Shown in pieces: positions 1 to 6,797 of a stretch of DNA of 9,086 bases (position 1 is its first letter; each line of letters opens with the position of its first letter). Origin of the DNA: Candidatus Omnitrophota bacterium. Lineage in GTDB: Bacteria; Omnitrophota; Gorgyraeia; Gygaellales; Profunditerraquicolaceae. A model generated the notes under the pieces. That model was not told where the DNA came from. It ran no database searches and saw only the letters and a list, made by a program, of their open reading frames with translations. The stretch spans positions 1-9,086 of the forward strand of contig JAQTZX010000044.1 of assembly GCA_028687525.1 (NCBI GenBank). The letters run 5' to 3'. Both the position numbers and the translations under genes were made by a program.

Positions 1-3000
1 CAAGTCTTTTCCCGCCAATTTGGAAAAGATATTACTGTTCGAGGTCTCGAAATTATTCCAGAGCTCTTGTAATTGAGGGAGTGTCATTTGCGGGTCATGC
101 TCTAATGCTATGGCTGGGAGCCCCGCAGGAATTTTAGTCCGGCCGGAAGGAGTTGTGCGTGGCGGCAGGATCCTATCTTTTACGCCGTCCAACGCTTTAT
201 CCAAAATAGCCTTTGCCCGAGGCAATTCATCTTTATCTTTCAATTCAAGAATAATCCCCGGTGCGCCGCCAAACGCCATCCGGCTTACGTTACCTATGCC
301 GTACCCGTAGGTCATATCATCCACAGTCAATTTCCACGCGCTGCCGTCCGGGAATGTTCCCTCTTCAACTGTTGACTGCCCTAATTCTCCGCCATAGGCT
401 TCGGTATATAGTATTGATATACTCAATGAATTTTTCGCGTGTGTAAAAACACCTTCAAGCCCTGTATGCGCGCTGCCCGGCAAACCGAGCATAGGACAAG
501 TTACGCCTAATTCCGCAAACCTGTCTATAATCCCTCCGGCAATCTCCTTGATCAACGAATTTTTAACATCCACATCCATATACATAAGCGGCATATACAT
601 AATATCCCTGTTTTCCCACATGGCTACGATATAATCTTCCACTTGTTTTTCAAGAGTCTCGTTGCCGAACTCCCAGGGACTATCTTCCTTCAAAGCCACT
701 GAAAATCTCATTGTTGAATCCTGCGGGTTCAATACCTCCTGTTTGTAAAAACCATCCGCGCGCTTCTTCTGTTCAAGCGCCGCACGCTCTTCAAACGAAG
801 AAAACCGTGCTTTTTCAATCGCGGCATCGATCTTCGGAACGGGATTACCGCCTGCCTCGCCCAGGTCGGCCGCAAACACCTCACCGGCCAGCGACTTGCT
901 TATTGCCAATCCGGTTGAGCCGGCCTTCATTCCCAAAACCTTTTCAAGCTGCCGTCCGGCCTCATTAAAATACTCAAATTCAGCATTCCCTATCTCGGCA
1001 AAATTTTTTCTGGAAATTTCCCCGATTACTTCCTTACCCTCCACGATTTTGTCTATGCTCTTGCCTACCGCTTCTCTGTCTTTTTCCTTTTTCTCCTGTA
1101 ACCCCCGGTCAACCTCATCAAAACTTATCCATATAGCCGGTTTTTTCCCCGCTCTCCAAAATTTTATACCCTCGAAATTAATCGGAGTTATATCCCGAAC
1201 CAACTTGACCTGCGGATTGGAATTTGCATCCTGCTTGGTAAGATAGGTAAAATACACCACCATATCCTGTATCAGGTAGCTTGCGCGCTCCGCCGTCCTC
1301 AAATTATATTTTAACGCCTCAAGGTTATTATTACGAATCTCCTCCGCGCCTTTCAAATCCAGCGCGAACTCCATTACCGGAATACCCCGGGCGCGTAAAC
1401 TTTTTATATACTCCGACGTCGCCTGATAATCAACCGCATTCTTGTTCAGCAGGAAAATGCCGATTTGCGTGCTGCCGGTTTTCTCAAATACAGCCTTATA
1501 CATCTTCGCGCTGTCTTCCAGGGAATAGCCGATGACAATATTATTATTGGTTTCGGCGGCGGTTATTTTATTCGCCCCCTCGTTGTTCAACTGTTCGAAT
1601 TCCTTGAAAAGCGGGAACAATTCATTGTTGTAAATGACCGCAAAACCGTTACGCCCGGACTCGCGATGCCTGAACAGGAATTCCCCGGCAGTAACCGCTT
1701 CCCCGGTATTCCCCCGGTCTTTCGCATAGCTCAAACGCTGATTTGAATCAAAAGATGTTTCAACATAATCTTTTAATAAATCCCGCGCATGTTCCTTATC
1801 CTTTAACCCCAGCCGTATAGCCAGATACAACGGAGCGTACAACATCAAAGTCTTGCGGTTCATCTGCCTGCCTCCGATGTCCTCGGGGATATCGTCGAAT
1901 ATCATGGCCATGGCATCCGGTTCTTTTGACAATTCCTTCTCGATGGCGTTCAATGCCCCTTTATTCGCCGCGCCGATGCGCTGTTTAAACCTCCCCTTGG
2001 TTTTAACCGCGAAATTCCTCGTTTCCTCCGTGGAACCGCTGCGCGACATCTCGAATACGACCGTGTTTTTGTTGAATGCTTCCGCGGGAATTATCCGCAA
2101 ATGCGCGGGATTATTCACCACTATCCACTGGAACGGTATATTGTTCCGGACAAAATACATGTTCAGAATCTGCGCCCGCAGATGAGAAAACATCTCGTTA
2201 GCCCCGATGCCGGAAGAAAGCAGATAATTCGCCATATCCAGAATACGCTTCTCCCCGCCTTTTTCAGCAGTTCCAGACCTGCCGTTTACCTGATCTATAT
2301 ACGCATCCAAACGGTCGAGGATATCCGTTAAATCCGGCTTATCATATTCACCCGGCATACCAAGGAACCGCCCCACGAATCTATCCATATTATCCCGGAA
2401 GGCAAACGCCACACTATTAACCACACCATGCATAAAATCAAGATATTCCGTGATTACGCCGCGAGGAGAATCGAAGCTCCCCTCTGTCACGGTATAGCCG
2501 TCCGGATCCACATTGAAATCCAACTGTTTACTCTTGAATTCCCCCGGGTCATAATTTTTCCGTGCCCTGCGCAAACGGGCATCGGCAACTACCGGTTTGA
2601 AAACATCGATCTCCAGCATCGCCTTTTCCACTTCTCCGGTTTTTTTACCGGAAAGCGCGGCAATCTCATTGATACACTTCACCGAATCCGTGGAAGTAAG
2701 AAGTATCTGCAAGGCCCGCTTGTAATCCTGAACCTTCAGCATACGCATCACGTAATCCAACTCAACCAGCAGAGCCTCGGTGAGCATTGCTCCGCCGTCC
2801 GTACTCGCCGTTGCCAGATTGTTTCTCAAAAGATCGATTTTGTTTCGAGGAGTCTTTGCCTCGTGCATTTGAGTGTCAAAATTCCAGCCCGCATAGAGTA
2901 TATGGGATTCCGGGTCATAGCGTAATGCCTCTCTCTGCTTTGCCGGGCCGAGGAACACGTTGACGGAACTGACAACGGTTCCGTCGGCGGCCGTCTCCTG

Positions 3001-6000
3001 GAATATTGTTTGGCTCTCCAGGAACTTCTGCACATCGCCGTCAACCCATCCGGGAACCGTATCAACCAGAAGCCCTCTTTGATACTGGAGACGCTGCCGC
3101 AAGGTAATCGTATTTTTATTTGTATCCTCCATATCGGGATCGACGAGATCCGGATCGGCTTTGAGCATTTTCGTTATATAGGCCGTGGTGGCGGGCATAT
3201 CCGCGACAATCCTGCCTTTGATCATTTCAAAGAATACTTCCGGGAATACTTCGCCGATGGCGTTGCATATTACCGCGCTGAACCGGGCATCATCCGTGGA
3301 AGGATAAGATTTGACTTTCGGCTCGGTCCCCGACGGACGGATCACCTGCCACGCGCCGCCGCTGAATTCCATACGCACGGCGTCTCCCACGAATTCAAAA
3401 CGCTGGATATCATCTATCTTTCGCAGCAACATCTGCGGCGCGGTACTATCGGTTACGGCGGTAATCCGTTTCAGCATTTCTTTATCCGCCAGCAGTACTT
3501 CCTTCAAAACAGCTTTCACGTCGTCGAGAGTAACGTGCCCGTCCTGCAGGGCAAAAGCAAGGCTCAAGTAGAAATTAAAATTCGCGTCCCGCCTGTAGAT
3601 CCCGTCTTTGGTCATTTTATCCCGCTCATCGCGGCTTGCCAGCGCCGCGGTTAAAGGATCTATGAGCAACACATCCGCCCGCAATTCGGCGGTACGCTCC
3701 ATCCCGTTCTGTCCGAAGATTTCACTAAGCATCCTGCTTAAGGATATGCCCTCAAGGAATCCCTCGTCATTATAAAGATTTTTCTGCAATACTCCCCTGG
3801 CTAAAGCGGCATCGCGCGCCTGGTTGAATCTTTTGCTTAACATGATCGTAGTGCAGATGCTGGCTTCGATCGCGTTCTTTTCGCGCCAGCTTAAATAAAA
3901 CCTCAGATTGTCCTCAGACCGAAGCATGTCCGATGAGCCCTGCACCATGCCTCCGGATTCCTCCCCGGCAAAAAGCAGGCGCGGGTTATATCCCAATCTC
4001 ACCGGCGTGCCGAAAATATCATGAACCACCACCATTCTACGCGGGAGCCCCATCTTTACCCGTACCTCATTGGTCAACAACTGCAGCTCAACTTTGCGCA
4101 TGATCGCGCCGATTTCTTTGAACCCAACCGGCACCTGAATCGCCGGTACGCCTTTTTTCGTATACAAAACCATCCATGTATCGGATGAAACCGTGGTCTT
4201 AATGGCAAAAAAGGTGGCCGCATCGGGATTCCCTATATCCTGGGAAAATCCTTTGCCCCCCCCAAGTTGATTCAAATAGGCATCCTGGATCTGGAGGAAT
4301 GTCTGGTTGGGTACATACACGGCCAGGACTTTTTCATCGGAGAGGACCACATAGGCAATGTTCATTTTTCCCAGGCGCTGCTTGGTCTGCGCATTGTTCC
4401 TTTCAACCTGGGAAACTACAAAACGGTCGCCGTCCGGATCGGTGATGGGATGTACATATCCGACGGGTTTAGACAGCATGAACGCGGGCAATTTAGAATT
4501 AATGACCACTTCCAGAAGGCTGACATCCTGCGAAAAATCGGATATCTTCGGCCGGTAATAAGCCAATAATTTTCCGCTGGAAAGCCTGCGGTAGGCAATG
4601 CCGAACCGCTTTAACATATTCTCTTCCTCTTGGGAGAACACTTTAAATCGAACGGATACGATATCGTTGAGTTTGCCGGGCCGGGGCTCCTTACCGATAG
4701 CCCGGGCAAGATCCTGTTCGGATATCTCCGCTATAAGGGTAGTGCCGAATGCGGTGCCGCTGAAATAATCATCCAGTTCGGTTCCTTTAACTTCCACATA
4801 CTCGGCCACATATGTATCCGGCGGTTGTTTCGAATTAAAATCAGACATACCGGTATCCCCGAAAAAAGAATCGGGCATGGTCCCGGTCCACTGGATATTC
4901 TCCGCGGTATCCGCCCCGAAAACTTCCTTGTACACATTGCTGAAAAAGCGGTACGCCGCTCCCCTGGTCTGATCAAAACCCATTTGTATCCCGTTTTTAA
5001 ACGCTTCCCGGACGATTCTCCTGTTGTCCTCGGTGACATACGCGTTCCTTAAATATTTCGAGTATTTCCCGACCACATCTATATTGCCTTTTGCGATAGG
5101 ATTGTCGATATCAAACAATATCTTAGGATCAGTGCCGGAGGCCAGATCAATGACCAGGTTCTCGCCCGCATAAGCCCGGTCTATTTTCCTGTCTATCCTA
5201 TTGGCAAGCTCAACCATATCTTCAACCAGAAGCTGGGCGCCTTCGCTTCTTGACATTTTGTACTTTCCGGGATCAATGCCTATTTTCACGAGAAAGGCTT
5301 CAAGGAACGGAGAAATTGAAGCCTTCAGGTTGCCCATTAATTTAACGCCGTATACCGAACGGGCGGAATGGCTGGAAGTATCATAGATGGTGAACATGAT
5401 GTTCAAAACCGTGGTAATATACGAAGTAGCCCCGATGGGCAGATAAACTCCCCGGGCGGGGCTGTGTACGGTAAAACCGAGTTTGGCGAACCTGCGACGG
5501 AACATTTCGCTCACTATGGGCGTATTATACCGAACCTCTCCGCCCACAATAGCCTGCGGTTCTTCGGTCTTCTGCCTTTGGGCGGTTTCCAACGACATCT
5601 CCGCCAGTTCATTGGACAAAAGTAACGCCAGGAGAATATTCATGGGAGAATTAAGATCTCCGGGAAACAAAGGATTCTGGTTATTACGCATACCCGCGAC
5701 CGCAACTACCGCCATGTCTTTGACCATTTTTGCCAACCGCTCTTTAAGCTCCCATTTTTTAGCGAGTTCCGGAGTTATCACCAATGAATACTCGCCGCTT
5801 TCCGGATCCCGCAAATGCCGGATTAAATCATCCAGTTCTTTAAATTGGCTGAGAGCTAATTCCGTGTTTTTCTTATAGCCGTCCAGGAATTCCCGTTCAA
5901 GTTGAGCGCCCAGAAGCATCCTTTCCAGGAGAGGAGTAAGCACGGAAGAAGGCCGGTCATAGGCCATACCGGCAATCATCTTTCTTTCCCGGGTCAGAGT

Positions 6001-6567
6001 AGAAGCGATTTGTAACAGCATTTGCCGCCGTAATGACGGTTCTGCCGCGGCAATCAAGATTTTAACTATATTCCCTTTCTCTTCAATCCGGATTTTACCT
6101 TCATTCTCCCCTATGAAATCCTCTATTCCCCGGGATAAACCTGCCTGCCGCAGGGACCTCAAGAGTATAAAAGTCTGGTTTTCTTTTTCCCGCTCGGGCC
6201 CGGCCGTCCATAAACCGTCTTTGCCGACCATAAAGCTCAATTCTTCCCCCGCTATATTTTTGGGAAATTCCGCGGCTATCTTTAAGGCAGCCTCGTCCGC
6301 TCCGATTCCCGCCTCGGACAAGAAAACGGATAGTCCTTCACCGGGAATTTTCCGCAGACTGCCGGTAATGAACCCGACCGTATCCATTTCCCCAAGCATG
6401 GTATTTATGCTGGTGTCGGATGTAGTCGCCGCGCGGGTCCTCAAATTATCCGCGCGGTACACAGCCGCGTAATTCCTGACAGGGATACCGGTAAGAACAA
6501 AACTGATGAGAACAAAACAGTTAATCGCTTTCCCTGATTTAGACCGTACGGATCTTTGAGTCATCAT
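1..6567 (-). CDS. Giant multidomain protein with phosphohexomutase and glucose-6-phosphate isomerase-like domains (partial, runs off left edge)
   Basis: An uninterrupted frame of 2,189 codons with no stop; its C-terminus lies outside the window. From the N-terminus: a basic plus hydrophobic signal-like segment (residues 1-40), an unassigned helical region (about 50-285), an alpha-D-phosphohexomutase domain (about 285-1095), an unassigned linker (about 1110-1360), an SIS-type glucose-6-phosphate isomerase-like domain (about 1360-1800), a charged stretch (about 1810-1960) and a segment resembling the C-terminal end of transaldolase/isomerase fusions (about 1965-2130). By family knowledge the two enzymes interconvert glucose-1-P/glucose-6-P and glucose-6-P/fructose-6-P. 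Stand-alone versions are about 450-600 residues each, so this is a fusion with large additions. The start could be 6567 or the adjacent ATG at 6564; the latter is better spaced from the AAAGGA site. Residue numbers here count from 6567. The ORF and mutase motifs are seen directly; activity and location are inferred. Confidence 0.93.
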   Translation of the reverse strand, partial: MMTQRSVRSKSGKAINCFVLISFVLTGIPVRNYAAVYRADNLRTRAATTSDTSINTMLGEMDTVGFITGSLRKIPGEGLSVFLSEAGIGADEAALKIAAEFPKNIAGEELSFMVGKDGLWTAGPEREKENQTFILLRSLRQAGLSRGIEDFIGENEGKIRIEEKGNIVKILIAAAEPSLRRQMLLQIASTLTRERKMIAGMAYDRPSSVLTPLLERMLLGAQLEREFLDGYKKNTELALSQFKELDDLIRHLRDPESGEYSLVITPELAKKWELKERLAKMVKDMAVVAVAGMRNNQNPLFPGDLNSPMNILLALLLSNELAEMSLETAQRQKTEEPQAIVGGEVRYNTPIVSEMFRRRFAKLGFTVHSPARGVYLPIGATSYITTVLNIMFTIYDTSSHSARSVYGVKLMGNLKASISPFLEAFLVKIGIDPGKYKMSRSEGAQLLVEDMVELANRIDRKIDRAYAGENLVIDLASGTDPKILFDIDNPIAKGNIDVVGKYSKYLRNAYVTEDNRRIVREAFKNGIQMGFDQTRGAAYRFFSNVYKEVFGADTAENIQWTGTMPDSFFGDTGMSDFNSKQPPDTYVAEYVEVKGTELDDYFSGTAFGTTLIAEISEQDLARAIGKEPRPGKLNDIVSVRFKVFSQEEENMLKRFGIAYRRLSSGKLLAYYRPKISDFSQDVSLLEVVINSKLPAFMLSKPVGYVHPITDPDGDRFVVSQVERNNAQTKQRLGKMNIAYVVLSDEKVLAVYVPNQTFLQIQDAYLNQLGGGKGFSQDIGNPDAATFFAIKTTVSSDTWMVLYTKKGVPAIQVPVGFKEIGAIMRKVELQLLTNEVRVKMGLPRRMVVVHDIFGTPVRLGYNPRLLFAGEESGGMVQGSSDMLRSEDNLRFYLSWREKNAIEASICTTIMLSKRFNQARDAALARGVLQKNLYNDEGFLEGISLSRMLSEIFGQNGMERTAELRADVLLIDPLTAALASRDERDKMTKDGIYRRDANFNFYLSLAFALQDGHVTLDDVKAVLKEVLLADKEMLKRITAVTDSTAPQMLLRKIDDIQRFEFVGDAVRMEFSGGAWQVIRPSGTEPKVKSYPSTDDARFSAVICNAIGEVFPEVFFEMIKGRIVADMPATTAYITKMLKADPDLVDPDMEDTNKNTITLRQRLQYQRGLLVDTVPGWVDGDVQKFLESQTIFQETAADGTVVSSVNVFLGPAKQREALRYDPESHILYAGWNFDTQMHEAKTPRNKIDLLRNNLATASTDGGAMLTEALLVELDYVMRMLKVQDYKRALQILLTSTDSVKCINEIAALSGKKTGEVEKAMLEIDVFKPVVADARLRRARKNYDPGEFKSKQLDFNVDPDGYTVTEGSFDSPRGVITEYLDFMHGVVNSVAFAFRDNMDRFVGRFLGMPGEYDKPDLTDILDRLDAYIDQVNGRSGTAEKGGEKRILDMANYLLSSGIGANEMFSHLRAQILNMYFVRNNIPFQWIVVNNPAHLRIIPAEAFNKNTVVFEMSRSGSTEETRNFAVKTKGRFKQRIGAANKGALNAIEKELSKEPDAMAMIFDDIPEDIGGRQMNRKTLMLYAPLYLAIRLGLKDKEHARDLLKDYVETSFDSNQRLSYAKDRGNTGEAVTAGEFLFRHRESGRNGFAVIYNNELFPLFKEFEQLNNEGANKITAAETNNNIVIGYSLEDSAKMYKAVFEKTGSTQIGIFLLNKNAVDYQATSEYIKSLRARGIPVMEFALDLKGAEEIRNNNLEALKYNLRTAERASYLIQDMVVYFTYLTKQDANSNPQVKLVRDITPINFEGIKFWRAGKKPAIWISFDEVDRGLQEKKEKDREAVGKSIDKIVEGKEVIGEISRKNFAEIGNAEFEYFNEAGRQLEKVLGMKAGSTGLAISKSLAGEVFAADLGEAGGNPVPKIDAAIEKARFSSFEERAALEQKKRADGFYKQEVLNPQDSTMRFSVALKEDSPWEFGNETLEKQVEDYIVAMWENRDIMYMPLMYMDVDVKNSLIKEIAGGIIDRFAELGVTCPMLGLPGSAHTGLEGVFTHAKNSLSISILYTEAYGGELGQSTVEEGTFPDGSAWKLTVDDMTYGYGIGNVSRMAFGGAPGIILELKDKDELPRAKAILDKALDGVKDRILPPRTTPSGRTKIPAGLPAIALEHDPQMTLPQLQELWNNFETSNSNIFSKLAGKDL
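178..675 (-). other. Segment resembling the C-terminal extension of transaldolase/isomerase fusion proteins
   Basis: Residues about 1965-2130. In transaldolase/phosphoglucose isomerase fusions the isomerase is followed by a module with a Y-V-A-L start, a G-P-R-x-L-H-S-T-G-Q core, G-V/L-F-L-Q-I and a closing Y-T-F-G...A-Q-A-x-G-D. Here the corresponding order is seen: IMYMPLMYMDV (1989-1999), GLPGSAHTGLEGVF (2028-2041), SISILYTEAYGGE (2049-2061) and YGYGIGNVSRMAFGG (2087-2101). Individual identities are few, so this is a pattern match by order and spacing. About 165 bases before it lies a charged helical stretch (about 1810-1960) that I cannot assign. Confidence 0.4.
1168..2490 (-). other. Glucose-6-phosphate isomerase-like (SIS) domain, transaldolase-fusion type, with altered active-site positions
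   Basis: Recognised by a chain of isomerase landmarks. FEMSRSGSTEET (residues 1505-1516) corresponds to the SKSGTT-x-E phosphosugar loop. PEDIGGRQM (1561-1569) corresponds to the conserved IGGR-Y/F-S. EQLNNEGANK (1658-1667) matches the E-Q-L-x-x-E-x-x-x-K segment, keeping the base Glu as E1663. NPQVKLVRDIT (1784-1794) aligns with Q-P-N-V-Q-L-A-K-D-A-T of the transaldolase/isomerase fusion group. Two substitutions stand out. The catalytic Lys of the last motif is Arg (R1791), unless K1788 takes its place. The first glycine loop, usually G-M-G-G-S-S, appears as GIGANE (1454-1459). The overall order and spacing fit an isomerase of about 440 residues. The fold is well supported; whether it still isomerises glucose-6-P is open. 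Confidence 0.78.
3283..5715 (-). other. Alpha-D-phosphohexomutase domain (phosphoglucomutase/phosphomannomutase-like)
   Basis: All four family loops are visible in order. The sequence VGGEVRYNTP (residues 340-349) opens the first Rossmann-like part. TSSHSARSVYGVK (397-409) matches the phosphoserine loop (T-x-S-H-N-P...N-G-x-K), with S399 as the catalytic serine, although Asn-Pro after His is replaced by Ser-Ala. DPDGDR (710-715) is the magnesium loop with its three aspartates kept. VPVGFKEI (812-819) resembles the TPVGFK segment of phosphoglucomutases. GEESGG (868-873) is the sugar-binding loop, and RPSGTEPK (1077-1084) is the phosphate-binding loop. The Ser-to-metal-loop distance is about 310 residues against roughly 130-170 in ordinary members, so domain 2 contains a large insertion. 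Retention of the motifs suggests catalytic competence; the substrate (glucose or mannose phosphate) cannot be decided. Confidence 0.9.
4306..4668 (-). repeat. Internal duplication around the metal loop of the mutase domain
   Basis: Residues about 634-674 and 709-754 read as two diverged copies offset by 75-80 residues. Both have an Asp, a four-residue loop and then R-F-x-V followed by S-Q (R640/F641 and R715/F716; S645/Q646 and S719/Q720). Both then have I-A-Y-x-x-L-S-x-x-K-x-L-A-x-Y-x-P (I657 to P673 and I737 to P753, with 10 of 17 positions identical). In the second copy the loop is the intact DPDGDR metal site. In the first it is DIVSVR, lacking two of the three aspartates. The likeness is at protein level; the codons have diverged, so the duplication is old. 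Confidence 0.6.
6448..6567 (-). other. Signal-peptide-like N-terminus of the giant protein
   Basis: Residues 2-13 are rich in Arg/Lys (R5, R8, K10, K13). They are followed by a hydrophobic run, INCFVLISFVLTGIPV (residues 15-30), and then a polar stretch with small residues around A34/A35. This is the n-h-c layout of a Sec signal peptide or an uncleaved N-terminal anchor. The cleavage site is not clear: the best candidates lack a small residue at -3. A few residues on is the motif NLRTRAA, which I associate loosely with giant Omnitrophota proteins. If real, the sugar-phosphate domains would lie outside the cytoplasm or be tethered to the membrane. Confidence 0.6.
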
Positions 6568-6570
6568 TTT

Positions 6571-6577
6571 TCCTTTC
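6571..6577 (-). promoter_or_regulatory. Ribosome binding site of the giant gene
   Basis: On the minus strand GAAAGGA precedes two adjacent ATG codons. The spacing is 3 bases to the ATG at 6567 and 6 bases to the ATG at 6564, so the second ATG is the more natural start. Both give the same protein except for one Met. Confidence 0.7.
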
Positions 6578-6582
6578 TGCTG

Positions 6583-6643
6583 AAATAAAAAAGCCACGTT
6601 TTTTGACGGCGTTTACAATACGACACCTTCAAAAATCCGTGGC
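6583..6643 (-). terminator. Terminator-like hairpin in the leader of the giant gene
   Basis: On the minus strand the arm GCCACGGATTTTTGA (6643-6629) can pair with TCAAAAAACGTGGC (6606-6593), with one bulged base and one mismatch, around a 22-base loop. It is followed at once by TTTTTTATTT (6592-6583). This is the form of an intrinsic terminator. It sits about 150 bases after the transporter stop and only a few bases before the giant gene's ribosome binding site. It may end the transporter transcript, or act as an attenuator or switch for the giant gene. I could not match the loop to a known riboswitch. Confidence 0.6.
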
Positions 6644-6662
6644 ATGAATTTTATTTGTTAGT

Positions 6663-6700
6663 ATTTACCTGTCCGGCAAAAGTATATTAACCAGGTAAAT
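6663..6700. repeat. Inverted repeat in the transporter to giant-gene gap
   Basis: ATTTACCTG (6663-6671) and CAGGTAAAT (6692-6700) are perfectly complementary 9-base arms around a 20-base loop. No T-run follows directly on the minus strand, so it is not an obvious terminator. The loop holds TATACT on the minus strand (6686-6681), a fair -10 box without a convincing -35. It could be an operator or a leader RNA stem. The remaining gap (6701-6797) is AT-rich and shows no gene. Confidence 0.45.
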
Positions 6701-6703
6701 AAA

Positions 6704-6731
6704 AATGTATCACAAAAACACCGGTTTTCAA
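6704..6731 (-). promoter_or_regulatory. Weak candidate promoter for the giant gene
   Basis: On the minus strand TTGAAA (6731-6726) and TACATT (6709-6704) are separated by 16 bases, matching 5 and 4 of 6 consensus positions. A start near 6697 would give a leader of about 130 bases that includes both inverted repeats. Chance matches are common in AT-rich sequence, so this is tentative. Confidence 0.25.
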
Positions 6732-6797
6732 ACCAAAAAATCTAACTTTTTTTTATTTAACAACGGAGAAAACGCTTCAAAAATTCCCGATCCCCGC

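Noticed and set aside
110..6472. Many plus-strand open frames of 60-214 codons, for example 2428-2925 and 3010-3654
   Set aside because: All lie antisense to the giant minus-strand gene, whose protein motifs are clear. They have no ribosome binding sites worth noting and their translations resemble no family.
1..6567. Two or more separate genes for the mutase and isomerase
   Set aside because: The frame was read through all 2,189 codons with no stop. I saw no Shine-Dalgarno site with a plausible internal start between the domains.
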